Below are positions 8,628-18,763 of a stretch of 64,000 nt of DNA, piece by piece. This DNA is from an uncultured Opitutia bacterium (lineage in GTDB: Bacteria > Verrucomicrobiota > Verrucomicrobiia > Opitutales > Opitutaceae). The notes beneath the pieces were generated by a model that worked only from the letters and a program-made list of their open reading frames with translations, made no database searches and was not told where the DNA came from. Both the position numbers and the translations under genes were made by a program. Within the stretch, counting starts at the first letter, position 1, and each line of letters starts with the position of its first letter. Where the stretch lies: NCBI GenBank assembly GCA_903896015.1, contig CAITWF010000009.1:100852-164851 (forward strand), written 5' to 3'.

Positions 8628-8749
8628 GCGCCCTTGGAACGGCGAGCGAGGCAACGTTTCGCCTCCGGTTTAGTCAAAGCGAATTGCCGCCGGACGCCCG
8701 CGCTAACGAGTTGCCAGCGGGCCGCAGGCCGTTTTCGCTCGTCGCTCTG

Positions 8750-9313
8750 ATGCCCGCCAAAAAAACTCCCGCCCTGCATCCCGACCTCGAGAGCGTCCTG
8801 CTCACCCACGCGCAAATCCAGCGCCGCGTGAAGCAGCTCGGAGCCGAACTCAAACGCCATTATCGCGACGAGGAGATTACCGTCGTCGCCATCATGAACG
8901 GCGCGCTCCTCTTCACCGCCGATCTTCTGCGCAGCGTCGACAATCCCGTGCGGCTCGACTGCGTGCGCACCACCAGTTACGGCGCGTCCACGGAATCGCT
9001 CGGGACGCCCAAACTGATCCACGGCCTCACGCTCGACGTCACCGGCCGCCACGTGCTGATCGTCGACGACATCCTCGACACCGGCAAAACGCTCTCGCTC
9101 ATCTCCAGCATGATTCGCGGTATGAGGCCGGCGAGCCTCCGTGTCTGCGTGTTGCTCGACAAAAAGGGCCGCCGCCAAGTCCCCTTCGAGGCCGATCTCG
9201 TCGGCTTCGAAATCCCGGACAAATTCGTCGTTGGCTACGGACTAGATTTTGCCGAGCGCTACCGCAACCTCCACGAGATCGGTGTACTCAAGCCGGCGAA
9301 GCAAAAGGTCTGA
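8750..9313 (+). CDS. hpt: hypoxanthine phosphoribosyltransferase
   Basis: A 187-residue purine-salvage enzyme that converts hypoxanthine or guanine plus PRPP to IMP or GMP. The PRPP loop is VDDILDTGKT (105-114), and family motifs IMNGALLFTADLL and VGYGLDFAERYRNL are present. Length and motif order are those of bacterial HPRTs. It is divergent from the ABC ATPase gene, with 122 bases between the two starts, and ends 9 bases before the convergent uvrB stop. Confidence 0.93.
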   Translation: MPAKKTPALHPDLESVLLTHAQIQRRVKQLGAELKRHYRDEEITVVAIMNGALLFTADLLRSVDNPVRLDCVRTTSYGASTESLGTPKLIHGLTLDVTGRHVLIVDDILDTGKTLSLISSMIRGMRPASLRVCVLLDKKGRRQVPFEADLVGFEIPDKFVVGYGLDFAERYRNLHEIGVLKPAKQKV

Positions 9314-9322
9314 GCGGCAAGG

Positions 9323-11383
9323 TCACCGTCGCTTCACAGTCGCAACCTTCGTTTTGCGCGTCGGGTAATTCGTCGTCCGCGTCGCGCCCGCCTTCGCCGC
9401 CTTCTTGTAATCACCGCTCCGGAGTGCGTTCACCTGATCGCGCAGCAGCGCCGCGCGCTCGAACTCAAGCCGGCCTGCCGCCTCCTGCATTTCTTCCTCA
9501 AGCTCCGCGATCACCGCCGCGACATCGTCGCCGCTCTCCGCCGCGATCGCCTCGGTCTCGCGCTCGCCCGAGCCGTCGTAGACATGCAGGCTCGCCTGTG
9601 CTGAGCGTTTCACGCTCCGCGGCGTGATGCCGTGCGCCTCATTGTAGGCAATCTGCTTCGCACGCCGATACGTGACCGTCGCCATCGTCTTCTTGATCGA
9701 TTCGGTGAGTTTGTCGGCGTAGAAAATCACCCGGCCTTTTTCGTGCCGCGCCGCGCGGCCCGCCGTCTGAATGAGCGAGGTTTCGCTGCGCAAAAACCCT
9801 TCCTTGTCCGCGTCGAGAATCGCCACGAGCGCGACCTCGGGCAAGTCGAGACCTTCGCGGAGCAAATTGATTCCGACGAGCACATCGAAATTTCCCAGCC
9901 GCAGGTTCCGCAAAATCTCCACGCGCTCGATCGCGTCGATGTCCGAATGCAGATACTCAACCCGGATTTTCGCCTCGCGCAGATAGCTCGTCAGATCCTC
10001 GGACAGTCGTTTCGTCAGCGTCGTCACGAGCACGCGTTCACCCGCCGCCGCCGCCTGCTTGATCTCGCCGATCAGATGCTCAACCTGGCCCTTCGTCGAA
10101 TGCACCGTGATCTCCGGATCGAGCAGGCCCGTCGGACGGATCAGTTGCTCGGCAATTACGGTCGAGTTTTTGAGCTCATAGTCCGCGGGCGTTGCGGAAA
10201 CGTAGAGCGTCTGGCCGGTCACCTGCAAAAATTCCGCGAAGCTCTGCGGCCGGTTGTCGAGCGCCGACGGCAGCCGAAAGCCGAAATTCACGAGCGTGGT
10301 CTTCCGCGCCAGATCGCCGTTATACATCCCGCCGATCTGCGAGACGGTCGCGTGACTTTCGTCGATCATCAGCAGGAAATCCTTCGGAAAAAAATCGATC
10401 AGGCAGAACGGCCGATCGCCCGCTTTTCTGCCCGTGAGGTGCCGCGAGTAGTTCTCGATGCCGCTGCAAAATCCCATCTCCTGCAGCATCTCCAGATCGT
10501 AGTTGGTCCGCATCCGGATGCGCTGCGCTTCGAGGTATTGACCGTTCTTCTCAAAGAAGGCGACGCGCTCGTCGAGTTCCGCCTTGATCGCCTTGATCGC
10601 CGGTTCGAGTTTGCCGCGGCTCGTCACGTATTGGTTCGCCGGGTAGAGATCGAATTGATCAAGCGTGCGGATGACCTCACCCGTCAGCGGATCGAATTCG
10701 CTGAGCGCCTCCACATCGTCACCGAAAAACTCCACGCGCAGCCCGTGTTCCATGTAGGCGGGCATCACGTCGACGGTATCGCCGCGCACTCGGAAGCGTC
10801 CGGGTTTTAGCTCGTAGTCGTTTCGCTCGTAAATGTTGTCGATGAGCCGTTCAAGAAACCGGTTGCGGCCGAACGGCGCGCCGCGTCGCAGCGGGATCAT
10901 CATTGCAGAGAATTCTTCCGGCGAACCCAAGCCGTAGATGCACGACACGCTCGCCACGACGATCACATCGCGCCGCGACACGAGCGAACTCGTTGCCGCA
11001 ATCCGCAGTCGCTCGATCTCCTCGTTAATCGACGAGTCCTTCTCGATGAAGGTGTCGCTCGACGGAATGTAAGCCTCGGGCTGGTAGTAGTCGTAGTAGC
11101 TGACGAAGTATTCAACCGCGTTTTCCGGAAAAAAGTTTTTGAACTCCGAGTAGAGCTGCGCCGCGAGGGTCTTGTTGTGCGAAATGATGAGCGTCGGTCG
11201 GTCCGTGCGCGCGATCACGTTCGCCATCGTGAACGTCTTCCCGGAGCCCGTCACGCCGAGGAGGGTCTGGTGCTTGTTGCCCGCGTTGACCGAGGCCACG
11301 AGCTTCTCGATCGCCTGCGGTTGGTCGCCGGTCGGTTGATAGTCGGATGCGAGCTTGAACAGCATCGCGCGACCGAAAGCCAT
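9323..11383 (-). CDS. uvrB: excinuclease ABC subunit UvrB
   Basis: A 686-residue helicase-like subunit of the UvrABC nucleotide-excision repair system. Residues 8-20 read [13 protein letters not shown], Walker A is GVTGSGKT (43-50), the damage-probing beta-hairpin region has the [12 protein letters not shown] motif, motif VI is in QTAGRAARH, and a C-terminal UVR domain ([19 protein letters not shown]) recruits UvrC. The start is uncertain: ATG at 11383 or 11365 (MLFKLASDY); the frame runs open to 11764, overlapping the next gene's frame, which I regard as chance. The E. coli protein has 673 residues. Confidence 0.96.
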   Translation of the reverse strand: MAFGRAMLFKLASDYQPTGDQPQAIEKLVASVNAGNKHQTLLGVTGSGKTFTMANVIARTDRPTLIISHNKTLAAQLYSEFKNFFPENAVEYFVSYYDYYQPEAYIPSSDTFIEKDSSINEEIERLRIAATSSLVSRRDVIVVASVSCIYGLGSPEEFSAMMIPLRRGAPFGRNRFLERLIDNIYERNDYELKPGRFRVRGDTVDVMPAYMEHGLRVEFFGDDVEALSEFDPLTGEVIRTLDQFDLYPANQYVTSRGKLEPAIKAIKAELDERVAFFEKNGQYLEAQRIRMRTNYDLEMLQEMGFCSGIENYSRHLTGRKAGDRPFCLIDFFPKDFLLMIDESHATVSQIGGMYNGDLARKTTLVNFGFRLPSALDNRPQSFAEFLQVTGQTLYVSATPADYELKNSTVIAEQLIRPTGLLDPEITVHSTKGQVEHLIGEIKQAAAAGERVLVTTLTKRLSEDLTSYLREAKIRVEYLHSDIDAIERVEILRNLRLGNFDVLVGINLLREGLDLPEVALVAILDADKEGFLRSETSLIQTAGRAARHEKGRVIFYADKLTESIKKTMATVTYRRAKQIAYNEAHGITPRSVKRSAQASLHVYDGSGERETEAIAAESGDDVAAVIAELEEEMQEAAGRLEFERAALLRDQVNALRSGDYKKAAKAGATRTTNYPTRKTKVATVKRR

Positions 11384-11412
11384 GGCGCGGAATTTCGCAA
11401 CCGCCGTCGTGA

Positions 11413-12861
11413 TTACAGCCCGAAAATCTTCATCACGCCACCCCACAAGCTGGCCCAAAATCGGCGAGCCTTGCGTGCGTCGCCAGGCGTCGAAATCTGC
11501 TGGCAAAGAAACAGGCCGCGACCGGCGAATACGTCGTCGAACAGCGGGCTGGCGCCGCGATAGTAGCTCCAAAACGTCTCCACACGCGCCGGCCGATAGT
11601 CGAGATTGGGCGTGAAACCGATCGTGGCATCCTGGTGGGCCCGACGCGCGGCGGATTGGCCGTCGCCCGCGCCAAGTTTTTCCACGCGAACGCCGCGGCT
11701 GCCCGCAATGATCAGCTGACACGGACCGATGAATTCGAAAAAGCGAAATTGCAGCGTGACCCACGCTTGCCAGCGGAACAGCTGCCAGCGCCTGCGCAGC
11801 TTCAGCGCCGCGGCGTCCGCGATCACGACGCCGGCAAGAAAGCTTGGGCGCAACACGAGCGCCGCTCCTTTCGACAGTGTCACAACTGAAAGTTCGCTGT
11901 AAGGATCCGTGCGGTTCGACAGGGTGAGCCTTTGCTCACCCTCCCCGCCGCCGTGCCGCAACTCGATCAATTCGATCAAGCCGGTGGCGAGACACGTGAA
12001 CGGAATGCGCCAGTCGAGCACGGTGCGCGTTTGTTTGTGCAGCGCCTCGTCGGAGGCCTGCAAAAATTTCTCCTTCACCCACATTTTTTCGCCTGTCCGC
12101 AACACGATTTCCGCCGATACCGCGCTCGCCGCCACGCTCGGCCACTCGCCCATTTCCTCCTCGATTCGCACCGGCCGCCCCCGCGCGATCCATGGGGCGA
12201 TGGCAAAATACATGGCGACTTTTCCCACGGTCGGTCCGAGAAAATAGCCGCCGACGAAAAGATAGATCCATATTTTCACCGGCAGCCGGAGCAGGCCCCG
12301 GCCGACCGGGTAATTCCACAGCCGCTCCAGATAGTGCAGCACCTTCGACTGGTTCTCCTCCGCCGCCTTGAGCCGCGTCTCGACCTTGCCGATGGCGATT
12401 TCAAGGCCGTCACGTTCCCACGTGGTGTGGGTGAATTCCTGCTGCAACGCCTGCAGCTTTTTTTCCGACGCGGCGCGCACGGCTGTCATCCGATCGAGTT
12501 GCTCGGCGTTCGCCTTCTGCTGCTCGCGGTTGCCGACGAGCCTTTCCCATGTGCTCTCCAAGTCGTGCAACTGCGCGATGACCTTGTCGGTCTGTCTCGC
12601 CCGCTCTTGTTCGCTGGCGAGCTCAACTGAAATTTTCAGTAGGCGCTGCTGGACATCCCCTAGCGCGGCCTGCGTTTTCGCGCGCTCGCCGTTGAGCGTC
12701 CGGACGAGTTCCTGGCGCCAGAGGTCGAAGTCGACGTTGTCCTTCAGAAACAGCCACAGCCCGCCCGCCGCAAGCGCGAGCGTCACGATTAGCGAGGCGG
12801 TGGCAAATTTGCCGAAAATCCAGCGAAGGAAGCGGCCGACGACGTTGAACATATTTATCAC
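11413..12861 (-). CDS. coiled-coil membrane protein of unknown function
   Basis: A 482-residue protein I cannot assign to a family. Residues about 10-38 hold a transmembrane segment ([20 protein letters not shown]), then about 130 residues of Gln/Glu/Leu-rich coiled coil ([20 protein letters not shown] and onward), a second hydrophobic stretch ([20 protein letters not shown], about 200-230), and a soluble, beta-rich C-terminal half. The soluble half contains Trp/Arg-rich segments and no catalytic motif I recognise. The start could be 12861 or the second Met at 12852. It lies directly upstream of uvrB on the same strand, so co-transcription is possible, but a repair role is not shown. Confidence 0.7.
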   Translation of the reverse strand: MINMFNVVGRFLRWIFGKFATASLIVTLALAAGGLWLFLKDNVDFDLWRQELVRTLNGERAKTQAALGDVQQRLLKISVELASEQERARQTDKVIAQLHDLESTWERLVGNREQQKANAEQLDRMTAVRAASEKKLQALQQEFTHTTWERDGLEIAIGKVETRLKAAEENQSKVLHYLERLWNYPVGRGLLRLPVKIWIYLFVGGYFLGPTVGKVAMYFAIAPWIARGRPVRIEEEMGEWPSVAASAVSAEIVLRTGEKMWVKEKFLQASDEALHKQTRTVLDWRIPFTCLATGLIELIELRHGGGEGEQRLTLSNRTDPYSELSVVTLSKGAALVLRPSFLAGVVIADAAALKLRRRWQLFRWQAWVTLQFRFFEFIGPCQLIIAGSRGVRVEKLGAGDGQSAARRAHQDATIGFTPNLDYRPARVETFWSYYRGASPLFDDVFAGRGLFLCQQISTPGDARKARRFWASLWGGVMKIFGL

Positions 12862-12996
12862 GCCGCGTTTCCGCGGAATAAGCGCCCGTCATTCAACGTG
12901 CCGCCACGCCGGAAGCAAATTGCTAATCCACCGCCGTCTCCCCACAGTCCGCCATCATCAAACGCCGAACCCCTCGGCCCAACAACCGTTGTTCCT

Positions 12997-14271
12997 ATGT
13001 CCAAAGCAATCGTTTCCTCCCTCTACGACTCCGACGTTTTCAAGATGGCGTGCCGCCAGTTCGACAAGGCCGCTGATGCGATCAACCTGCCCGAGGATCT
13101 TCGCGATCGAACGAAATATCCGCGCCGCTGCCTCGCCGTCTCGCTCCCCGTGCGCCGCATGGACGGCAGCGTAACCGTCTTCGAAGGATACCGGGTCCAG
13201 CATAACGTTTCGACCGGCCCGTCGAAGGGTGGCATCCGTTTTCACCAGCACGTCACGCTCGGAGAAGTCGCCGCGCTCGCGATGTGGATGAGTTGGAAAA
13301 CCTCGCTCGTCGGCCTCCCCTACGGCGGCGCAAAGGGCGGAGTGATTGTCGATCCGACTCTGCTTACGCCCACGGAGCTCGAACATCTCTCGCGTCGCTA
13401 CATGCAGGAGATGGTAAACTTCTTCGGCCCGCACACCGATGTGCCCGCGCCCGACGTCGGCACCAACGAAAGGATCATGGGCTGGATGATGGACACCTAT
13501 TCCAATCACGTCGGCCACCTCTCGCCCGCCGTCGTCACCGGCAAGCCGATTTCCCTCGGTGGCTCGCTCGGCCGGCGCGAAGCCACGGGTGCTGGCGTCG
13601 CCTACCTCACGAAAAAATACCTCGAGGATCTGAAGATTCCGCTGAACAAAACCACCGTCGCGATTCAGGGTTTCGGCAACGTTGGCAGCGAAACCGCTAT
13701 CGCCCTCGCCGCCTATGGTGCGAAAATCATCGCGATCTCCGATTACACCGGCGGCATCTACAACGCCAAGGGGATCGACCTGAAAAAGGCGCTCAACTAC
13801 ATCCGTACGCAAAAGACGCTAAAGGATTTTGACGGCGGCGAGCCGATTGCAAACGAGCAGCTGCTCGAGTTGAAATGCACCGTCCTTGCGCCCGCCGCGC
13901 TGGAGCGGGTCATCACCGACAAAAACGCCAAAAAGCTGAAATGCCGGGTGCTCGCCGAAGCGGCGAACGGCCCGACCACTAACGCCGCGGATAAAATCAT
14001 CGAGGAACGCGGTGACATCGAACTCATCCCCGACGTCCTCTGCAACTCCGGCGGCGTCGTGGTCTCCTACTTTGAGTGGCTGCAAAATCTCTCCAGCTTC
14101 TACTGGAGCCGCGACGAAGTGATGCAGAAGCTTTTCGGCATCCTCGACAAGGCGAAGGATTCCGTCGACGTGCAGAAAAAGAAATTCGGCTTCAGTCGCC
14201 GCCTCGCCGCGCTCACGCTCGGCATCCAGCGCGTGGCGGATGCCAAGGCTGCGCGCGGACTATTCCCGTAA
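12997..14271 (+). CDS. glutamate dehydrogenase (Glu/Leu/Phe/Val family)
   Basis: A 424-residue oxidoreductase that interconverts glutamate with 2-oxoglutarate and ammonia. The catalytic Lys113 lies in LPYGGAKGGV, the substrate region KGGIRFHQHV is intact, and the nucleotide-binding fold begins IQGFGNVGSETA. The length matches the hexameric, mostly catabolic class, but I cannot tell NAD from NADP use. The ATG at 12997 gives the standard N-terminus; upstream in-frame sequence is not family-like. It is a single gene between a divergent membrane protein gene and a downstream exported protein on the same strand. Confidence 0.93.
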   Translation: MSKAIVSSLYDSDVFKMACRQFDKAADAINLPEDLRDRTKYPRRCLAVSLPVRRMDGSVTVFEGYRVQHNVSTGPSKGGIRFHQHVTLGEVAALAMWMSWKTSLVGLPYGGAKGGVIVDPTLLTPTELEHLSRRYMQEMVNFFGPHTDVPAPDVGTNERIMGWMMDTYSNHVGHLSPAVVTGKPISLGGSLGRREATGAGVAYLTKKYLEDLKIPLNKTTVAIQGFGNVGSETAIALAAYGAKIIAISDYTGGIYNAKGIDLKKALNYIRTQKTLKDFDGGEPIANEQLLELKCTVLAPAALERVITDKNAKKLKCRVLAEAANGPTTNAADKIIEERGDIELIPDVLCNSGGVVVSYFEWLQNLSSFYWSRDEVMQKLFGILDKAKDSVDVQKKKFGFSRRLAALTLGIQRVADAKAARGLFP

Positions 14272-14298
14272 GACGAAACTCGCCCAAGGCATTCGCGC

Positions 14299-15036
14299 AT
14301 GACGCGATCTCTAATCCCACTCTTCGCTTTTGCCGTCGCGGCCGTCTTCGCAGCGGCCGCGCCCACCGACCAGGCGATCGTCGCGACGATGAAGATCGTC
14401 GAAGCGCCGAACTACACGTGGTCGACCTACGTGCCGTCGGCGGGGCGCGCGTTGCCGGTGCGCGAGGGAAAATCGGAAAAGAACGGCTACACGCTCGTCA
14501 CCTTCATCGATCCGCAGTCGCCGATGTTGCGCCAGATTTCCCGCCTGAACGACGGCGTAGTCATGGCCGTTTTTCGCGGCTCGGAGAACTTTGTCTTCCA
14601 GACGTCCGATGGCTGGAAGAACGGCGCCGAGTTGCCACCGCTCGGTCCGCGTCGCCGGGGCGCCACCGGCGGCTCCGACTACTGGATTGCGCTGCAATCA
14701 CCAGCGGAGGAACTTGAGATCATCGTCGGCAGCTACAGCGAACTGCATGAGGTGAAGGGTGGTGTCGCGGGCACGTTGAGCGAGGATGGCGCCCGGCAGT
14801 TGCTCGGCTCGGTCAAGGCGCCCGCAGTGACCGCAACGGGCACGTTTATCCTCGGCATCGCCAATGGTGTGCTGACCAGCTACGCCCTCGACCTTTCCGG
14901 CACCGTCTTGGTCGGTCCACCTGGCGAGGAAAAAGAATCTCCCCCTCAACGCCGGGTGCTGATCACCGAACTCAAGGAGGTCGGCCGCGCCAAGCTCGAC
15001 GTACCGGACGAAGCCAAAGCGAAGCTCGGGCGCTAG
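14299..15036 (+). CDS. exported protein, paralogue of the next gene
   Basis: A 245-residue protein with a signal peptide (residues 1-21, cleavage near AAA-AP). I do not recognise its family. The mature part begins with AIVATMKIVEAPNYTWST, has a middle Trp motif (TSDGWKNGAEL), and ends with ITELKEVGRAKLDVPDEAK. All three blocks recur in the neighbouring gene, so the two are tandem duplicates that have diverged. The repeated WST and GWKN motifs suggest a compact beta fold. Localisation should be periplasmic or surface. Confidence 0.75.
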   Translation: MTRSLIPLFAFAVAAVFAAAAPTDQAIVATMKIVEAPNYTWSTYVPSAGRALPVREGKSEKNGYTLVTFIDPQSPMLRQISRLNDGVVMAVFRGSENFVFQTSDGWKNGAELPPLGPRRRGATGGSDYWIALQSPAEELEIIVGSYSELHEVKGGVAGTLSEDGARQLLGSVKAPAVTATGTFILGIANGVLTSYALDLSGTVLVGPPGEEKESPPQRRVLITELKEVGRAKLDVPDEAKAKLGR

Positions 15037-15116
15037 CGGGCGTATCCGGCACAAATATTGCGGAACGATTGGCTATTGGTTTTGGTCTTGCTCGCGAATC
15101 GCCCGTCACCCCCACC

Positions 15117-16064
15117 GTGTCCCTACCCACCCTCACCCTCGCACTGATCTTGTCAGCGGCTTCAGCGTCTGCGGCTGCCGGCGCAGTCTCGACTGATCTG
15201 GCGATTGTCGCGGTGATGAAACTTCCCGACGCGGCGAACTACACCTGGTCGACTACGATTGATGACGACGCCCGAACCTATGCCGTTGACGGCCAGACCG
15301 ATCGCGCCAGCGACCTTTCTCTCGTCAATATGCCTGTCGTCGCCGCCCTGCGTCGGCGCGTGAGTTCTGCTCCAAGCAGTTCCGTCGACCTCGCCACGGT
15401 CGCGTTTAAAGGCGATGAGGTTTACGCAATACAGACTGACAAGGGCTGGAAAAACGCCGGCGAGATTGCCGCGATGTCGCCCGCGAACGCCAACACTCCC
15501 TATGGTGGCTACCCCGGGGGATGGGGCGGCATGCGCCGGGGAAGGCGGGGCATGATGGGCGGTATGGGTCGTGGATTCCCTCCACCCGACGATTCGGGCA
15601 CCGCTCCGAATGGCGATCAAAACGGTGACGGCCGTCAGCCGCCCCACTACAGCAATCTCCAGAAAACCCTGAGCCGCCCGCACGAGGAGGTCGGCATCAT
15701 CGTCGCCGGTGCCAGCGATCTGAAGGTCGAGGACGGTGACGTAATGGGCGGCACTCTTTCCGAAACGGCGGCAAAACTTCTCCTCGTGCACGCCGGCCAA
15801 AAGGAAATCACTCCGCTCAAGGCCAGTGGGACATTTCGCTTCTGGGTGAAAGACGGCGCGCTTGTGAAATACGAGGTGAAACTCGAGGGACGAATCGCTG
15901 TGGTCACCAACGGCGATCGCCACGAAATCGATATTCACCAGACCGCAATGACCGAAATCAAAAGCGTCGGGGTGACGAAATTTGATGTGCCCGATGAGGC
16001 AAAAAAGAAACTCGGCATCGCCATCGATCCAGCCCCACCCGCCGCGAAGAGCCCGAGCGCCTGA
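15117..16064 (+). CDS. exported protein, paralogue of the preceding gene
   Basis: A 315-residue protein with a signal peptide (TLTLALILSAASASAAAG). I choose the GTG at 15117 because it places the hydrophobic segment at the N-terminus; the frame also begins with a TTG at 15069. Shared blocks with the upstream gene: LAIVAVMKLPDAANYTWST, the GWKN motif, a VGIIVAGASDL block and a MTEIKSVGVTKFDVPDEAKKKL end. It differs by a Gly/Arg/Met-rich insertion around residues 128-165. The function is unknown. It ends 3 bases before the convergent M20 hydrolase stop. Confidence 0.72.
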   Translation: MSLPTLTLALILSAASASAAAGAVSTDLAIVAVMKLPDAANYTWSTTIDDDARTYAVDGQTDRASDLSLVNMPVVAALRRRVSSAPSSSVDLATVAFKGDEVYAIQTDKGWKNAGEIAAMSPANANTPYGGYPGGWGGMRRGRRGMMGGMGRGFPPPDDSGTAPNGDQNGDGRQPPHYSNLQKTLSRPHEEVGIIVAGASDLKVEDGDVMGGTLSETAAKLLLVHAGQKEITPLKASGTFRFWVKDGALVKYEVKLEGRIAVVTNGDRHEIDIHQTAMTEIKSVGVTKFDVPDEAKKKLGIAIDPAPPAAKSPSA

Positions 16065-16067
16065 GGC

Positions 16068-17321
16068 TCAACCCGCCAGTCGCGCGAGCGTCGCCGACAA
16101 CACGCGCACCCCGTCCACGATCTCCTCGGACTTCGTGAATTCGTCCGGCCGGTGGCTGAATCCGCCTTTCGACGGCACGAAGATCATGCTTGTCGGGCAA
16201 ATCAACGCCATGAACAGCGAGTCGTGATACGCCCGGCTCGTCATGTCCTGATACCGCAAGCCGAGTTCGTCGCACGCCGCGTGGATCGCCGCTAGGATTT
16301 CCGGCGCACACGTCGCCGGAGCGTCGGCATTGAGCACTTCGTCGCTAAACCCGACTCCGAATTTTTCCGCAGACGCGCGCGCGGTCTGGCGAATCTCGGC
16401 GAGCATCCCGTCGCGCCGCGCCAGCTCGATGTCGCGCACATCGATGGTCAGCGTCACGTCGCGCGGGATGCTGTTTACGGCGCCCGGCAACACCTGCACG
16501 AGGCCGCAGGTCGCCACGCTGTTCACATTGCCCGTACCGCGCGCAGTGCGATCGACGGCCAGCATGATCTCCGACGCTGCCAGCACCGGATCGTGGCGGT
16601 CGGGCATGAGCACTGCGCCGGCGTGACCACCCTCGCCTGTCAGTTGCACGCGCAGCGTCGCCGGCGCCGCGATCGCGGTCACCACCCCGATCGGCAGGCC
16701 TGCGCGTTCGAGCCGATATCCCTGCTCGATGTGCAACTCGACGAACGCGCTGTAATAGTTCTTCGGCAACTGCGCACTGGCGACGCTGCCCGAGTAGCCC
16801 GCTGCCGCGCGCGCCTGATCGAGCGAAAGCCCGTCTTTGTCGCGCAACGCCATGATTTTTTCCGGCGACATCGTGCCCGCCATGATCCGGCTGCCGACGC
16901 AGCCAGGCCCGAAGCGCGTCGGCTCTTCTGCGGTAAACATCACCAACTCGATCGAGCGGCGCGGCTTGAAGCCGGCGCGTTGCAGCGCCCGGATCGCTTC
17001 GAGACCGCCAAGCACGCCAACGACGCCGTCGAAGCGGCCCGCATTCGGAATCGCATCAGTATGCGAGCCCGTCCCGACCGGCGCGGCGCTCAGGTCGGTG
17101 CCGGCCCAACGCACGTAGGTGTTGCCGATCGAATCTTCGCGGACGGCGAGCCCGGCTTCTGCGTAGCGGAGCTTAAGCCACGCCCGCGCCTTCATGTCCG
17201 CCTCCGTGAAGAGCACGCGGGTGACGGACGGATAGGGCGTGTCGGAAATCTGCGCGAGCGCCTCGATCTCGGCGCTCAGGCGGGCTTGGTCGATGGTCAC
17301 AGAAGTGGCGGTCGGACTCAT
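16068..17321 (-). CDS. M20-family Zn hydrolase (N-carbamoyl-amino-acid / allantoate amidohydrolase type)
   Basis: A 417-residue amidohydrolase of the AllC/HyuC/AmaB group, which remove a carbamoyl or ureido group from amino acids or allantoate. Metal and catalytic residues are all visible: His and Asp in GSHTDAIPNAGRFDGVVGV, the Glu pair in TAEEPTRFGPGC, His in VELHIEQG, and the C-terminal His in GGFSHRPDE. Length is typical. No signal peptide, so it is cytoplasmic. There is no purine-catabolism neighbour, so I cannot say whether it acts on hydantoin-derived, ureido or allantoate substrates. Confidence 0.88.
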   Translation of the reverse strand: MSPTATSVTIDQARLSAEIEALAQISDTPYPSVTRVLFTEADMKARAWLKLRYAEAGLAVREDSIGNTYVRWAGTDLSAAPVGTGSHTDAIPNAGRFDGVVGVLGGLEAIRALQRAGFKPRRSIELVMFTAEEPTRFGPGCVGSRIMAGTMSPEKIMALRDKDGLSLDQARAAAGYSGSVASAQLPKNYYSAFVELHIEQGYRLERAGLPIGVVTAIAAPATLRVQLTGEGGHAGAVLMPDRHDPVLAASEIMLAVDRTARGTGNVNSVATCGLVQVLPGAVNSIPRDVTLTIDVRDIELARRDGMLAEIRQTARASAEKFGVGFSDEVLNADAPATCAPEILAAIHAACDELGLRYQDMTSRAYHDSLFMALICPTSMIFVPSKGGFSHRPDEFTKSEEIVDGVRVLSATLARLAG

Positions 17322-17406
17322 GGGTGTTTTTCAGTCGTCAGCACGAACCGTGCAAACGCAAAACCCGTGCTAGGGACGCCTCGGAGATGCGTCTCCTACC
17401 TGCGGT

Positions 17407-18621
17407 TCAGAATGTGTGAACGAAAAGCCCCGACCGCAGTTTCGGCTCAAACCAGGTGCTCTTCGGCGGCATGATTTGGCCCGCGTCGGAGATATCCATG
17501 AGCTGATTGAGCGTCACCGGGAACATCGAGAACGCCACGCCGCCGTCGGCGTCGACACGCTTCACGAGTTCACCCGGGCCGCGAATGCCACCGACAAAAT
17601 CAATGCGCTTGCTCGTGCGCACGTCGGCGATGCCGAGCACGGGCGCGAGCAGCTTGTCCTGCAACACCTGCACATCAAGGCGTGACACCGGATCGGCGTC
17701 GGGCGCGGGCTTCATGCGCAGGCCATACCATTTTTTCCCGAGATACATGCTCACGTGTCCGACGGCGGCGGGCGAAGGCGCGGCGTTTTCTTCGAGGCCA
17801 AACGTCTCTTTTACCTTGGCCAGAAAATCCACGGGCGCGAGACCATTGAGATCGACGACGAGCCGGTTGTAGGGGAGGATTTTCAGCTCGCTCGCTGGGA
17901 AGAGCACGCAGAGGAACCAGTTGTAGTCCTCGTTGCCCGTGTGCTGCGGATTGCGCGAGCGCCGCAGCCGCGCCACGCGCGCCGCGCTGGCTGCGCGGTG
18001 GTGGCCGTCGGCGATGTAGAGACACCGCACGCGCTCGAAAGCCTTCACCCACTCGGTGCCGCCGGGCACGCGCCACGCCGCGTGCCGGATACCATCGGGC
18101 GCCGTGAAATCATGCACGGGCGTCTCAGTCGTCTTCGTATTCACGAGCGCCGTGATGGCCGCGTCGTCGCGATACGTCAGGAAAACCGGCCCGGTGTTCG
18201 CGCTCAGCGTGTCGATCAGCCGCGTGCGATCGTCTTCTTTGTCGGGGCGCGTCTTCTCATGTTTCTTGATCAGATTCGCGTCATAGTCGTCTACGTGGCA
18301 GACCGCGACGATCCCGCGTTGGCGATGCACACCCATCTGCTGTTCGTAAACGTAGAGCGATGGCCCGGCTTCGCGATTCAGCGTGCCCTCACGCTGCATT
18401 TTCGAAAATGTTTCGAGCGCCTTCGCGTAAACCGCGTCGGAATAGGGATTCGTTTCCTTCGGTAAATCGATCTCGGCCCGATCGACGCGGAGCAGCGTGC
18501 GGGGCTTGCCGGCGGCGAGCGCAGCGGCCTCGGTGGCGTTGACGACGTCGTAGGGCACGCAGGCCACTTCGGGCGCGAGTGCAGGCGGCGGGACGAGTCC
18601 TTGAAAGGCGTGGATTCTCAT
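17407..18621 (-). CDS. DUF1015 family protein
   Basis: A 404-residue protein matching DUF1015: the start MRIHAFQGLVPP, the block VACVPYDVVNATEA, LYVYEQQMGVHRQRGIV, the central HEKTRPDKEDDR segment and LYIADGHHRAASAARVAR are all family landmarks. DUF1015 proteins are widespread in anaerobes and Gram-negatives and remain without an assigned reaction, though the conserved His-rich ADGHHR motif points to a nucleotide or metal function. The length is that of the family. It is a single gene, about 85 bases from the M20 gene on the same strand. Confidence 0.85.
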   Translation of the reverse strand: MRIHAFQGLVPPPALAPEVACVPYDVVNATEAAALAAGKPRTLLRVDRAEIDLPKETNPYSDAVYAKALETFSKMQREGTLNREAGPSLYVYEQQMGVHRQRGIVAVCHVDDYDANLIKKHEKTRPDKEDDRTRLIDTLSANTGPVFLTYRDDAAITALVNTKTTETPVHDFTAPDGIRHAAWRVPGGTEWVKAFERVRCLYIADGHHRAASAARVARLRRSRNPQHTGNEDYNWFLCVLFPASELKILPYNRLVVDLNGLAPVDFLAKVKETFGLEENAAPSPAAVGHVSMYLGKKWYGLRMKPAPDADPVSRLDVQVLQDKLLAPVLGIADVRTSKRIDFVGGIRGPGELVKRVDADGGVAFSMFPVTLNQLMDISDAGQIMPPKSTWFEPKLRSGLFVHTF

Positions 18622-18706
18622 GAATGACAGATTTGAACCACGAAGGACACGAGGGACATGAAGGTCTGGCTAGCTAATTTTCCAGTCTACGTGAACTTCG
18701 TGGTAA

Positions 18707-18737
18707 ACAAAAAGCCCCCCGAATTCTCGGAGGGCTT
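18707..18737 (-). terminator. Rho-independent terminator of the L36-L31 unit
   Basis: On the minus strand an 11-base stem (18712-18722 with 18727-18737, one G-U pair) and a 4-base loop is followed by five T. It sits 26 bases beyond the L31 stop codon and closes the rpmJ-rpmE transcript. Confidence 0.88.
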
Positions 18738-18763
18738 CGAAATACAGGAGTTCGAATCGCGCG

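Noticed and set aside
7425..8750. 441-codon plus-strand frame over the ABC ATPase
   Set aside because: The minus-strand ATPase has complete motifs; the plus-strand frame is Arg/His-rich with no domain.
9632..10810. 392-codon plus-strand frame inside uvrB
   Set aside because: uvrB is certain on the other strand and this frame has no protein features.
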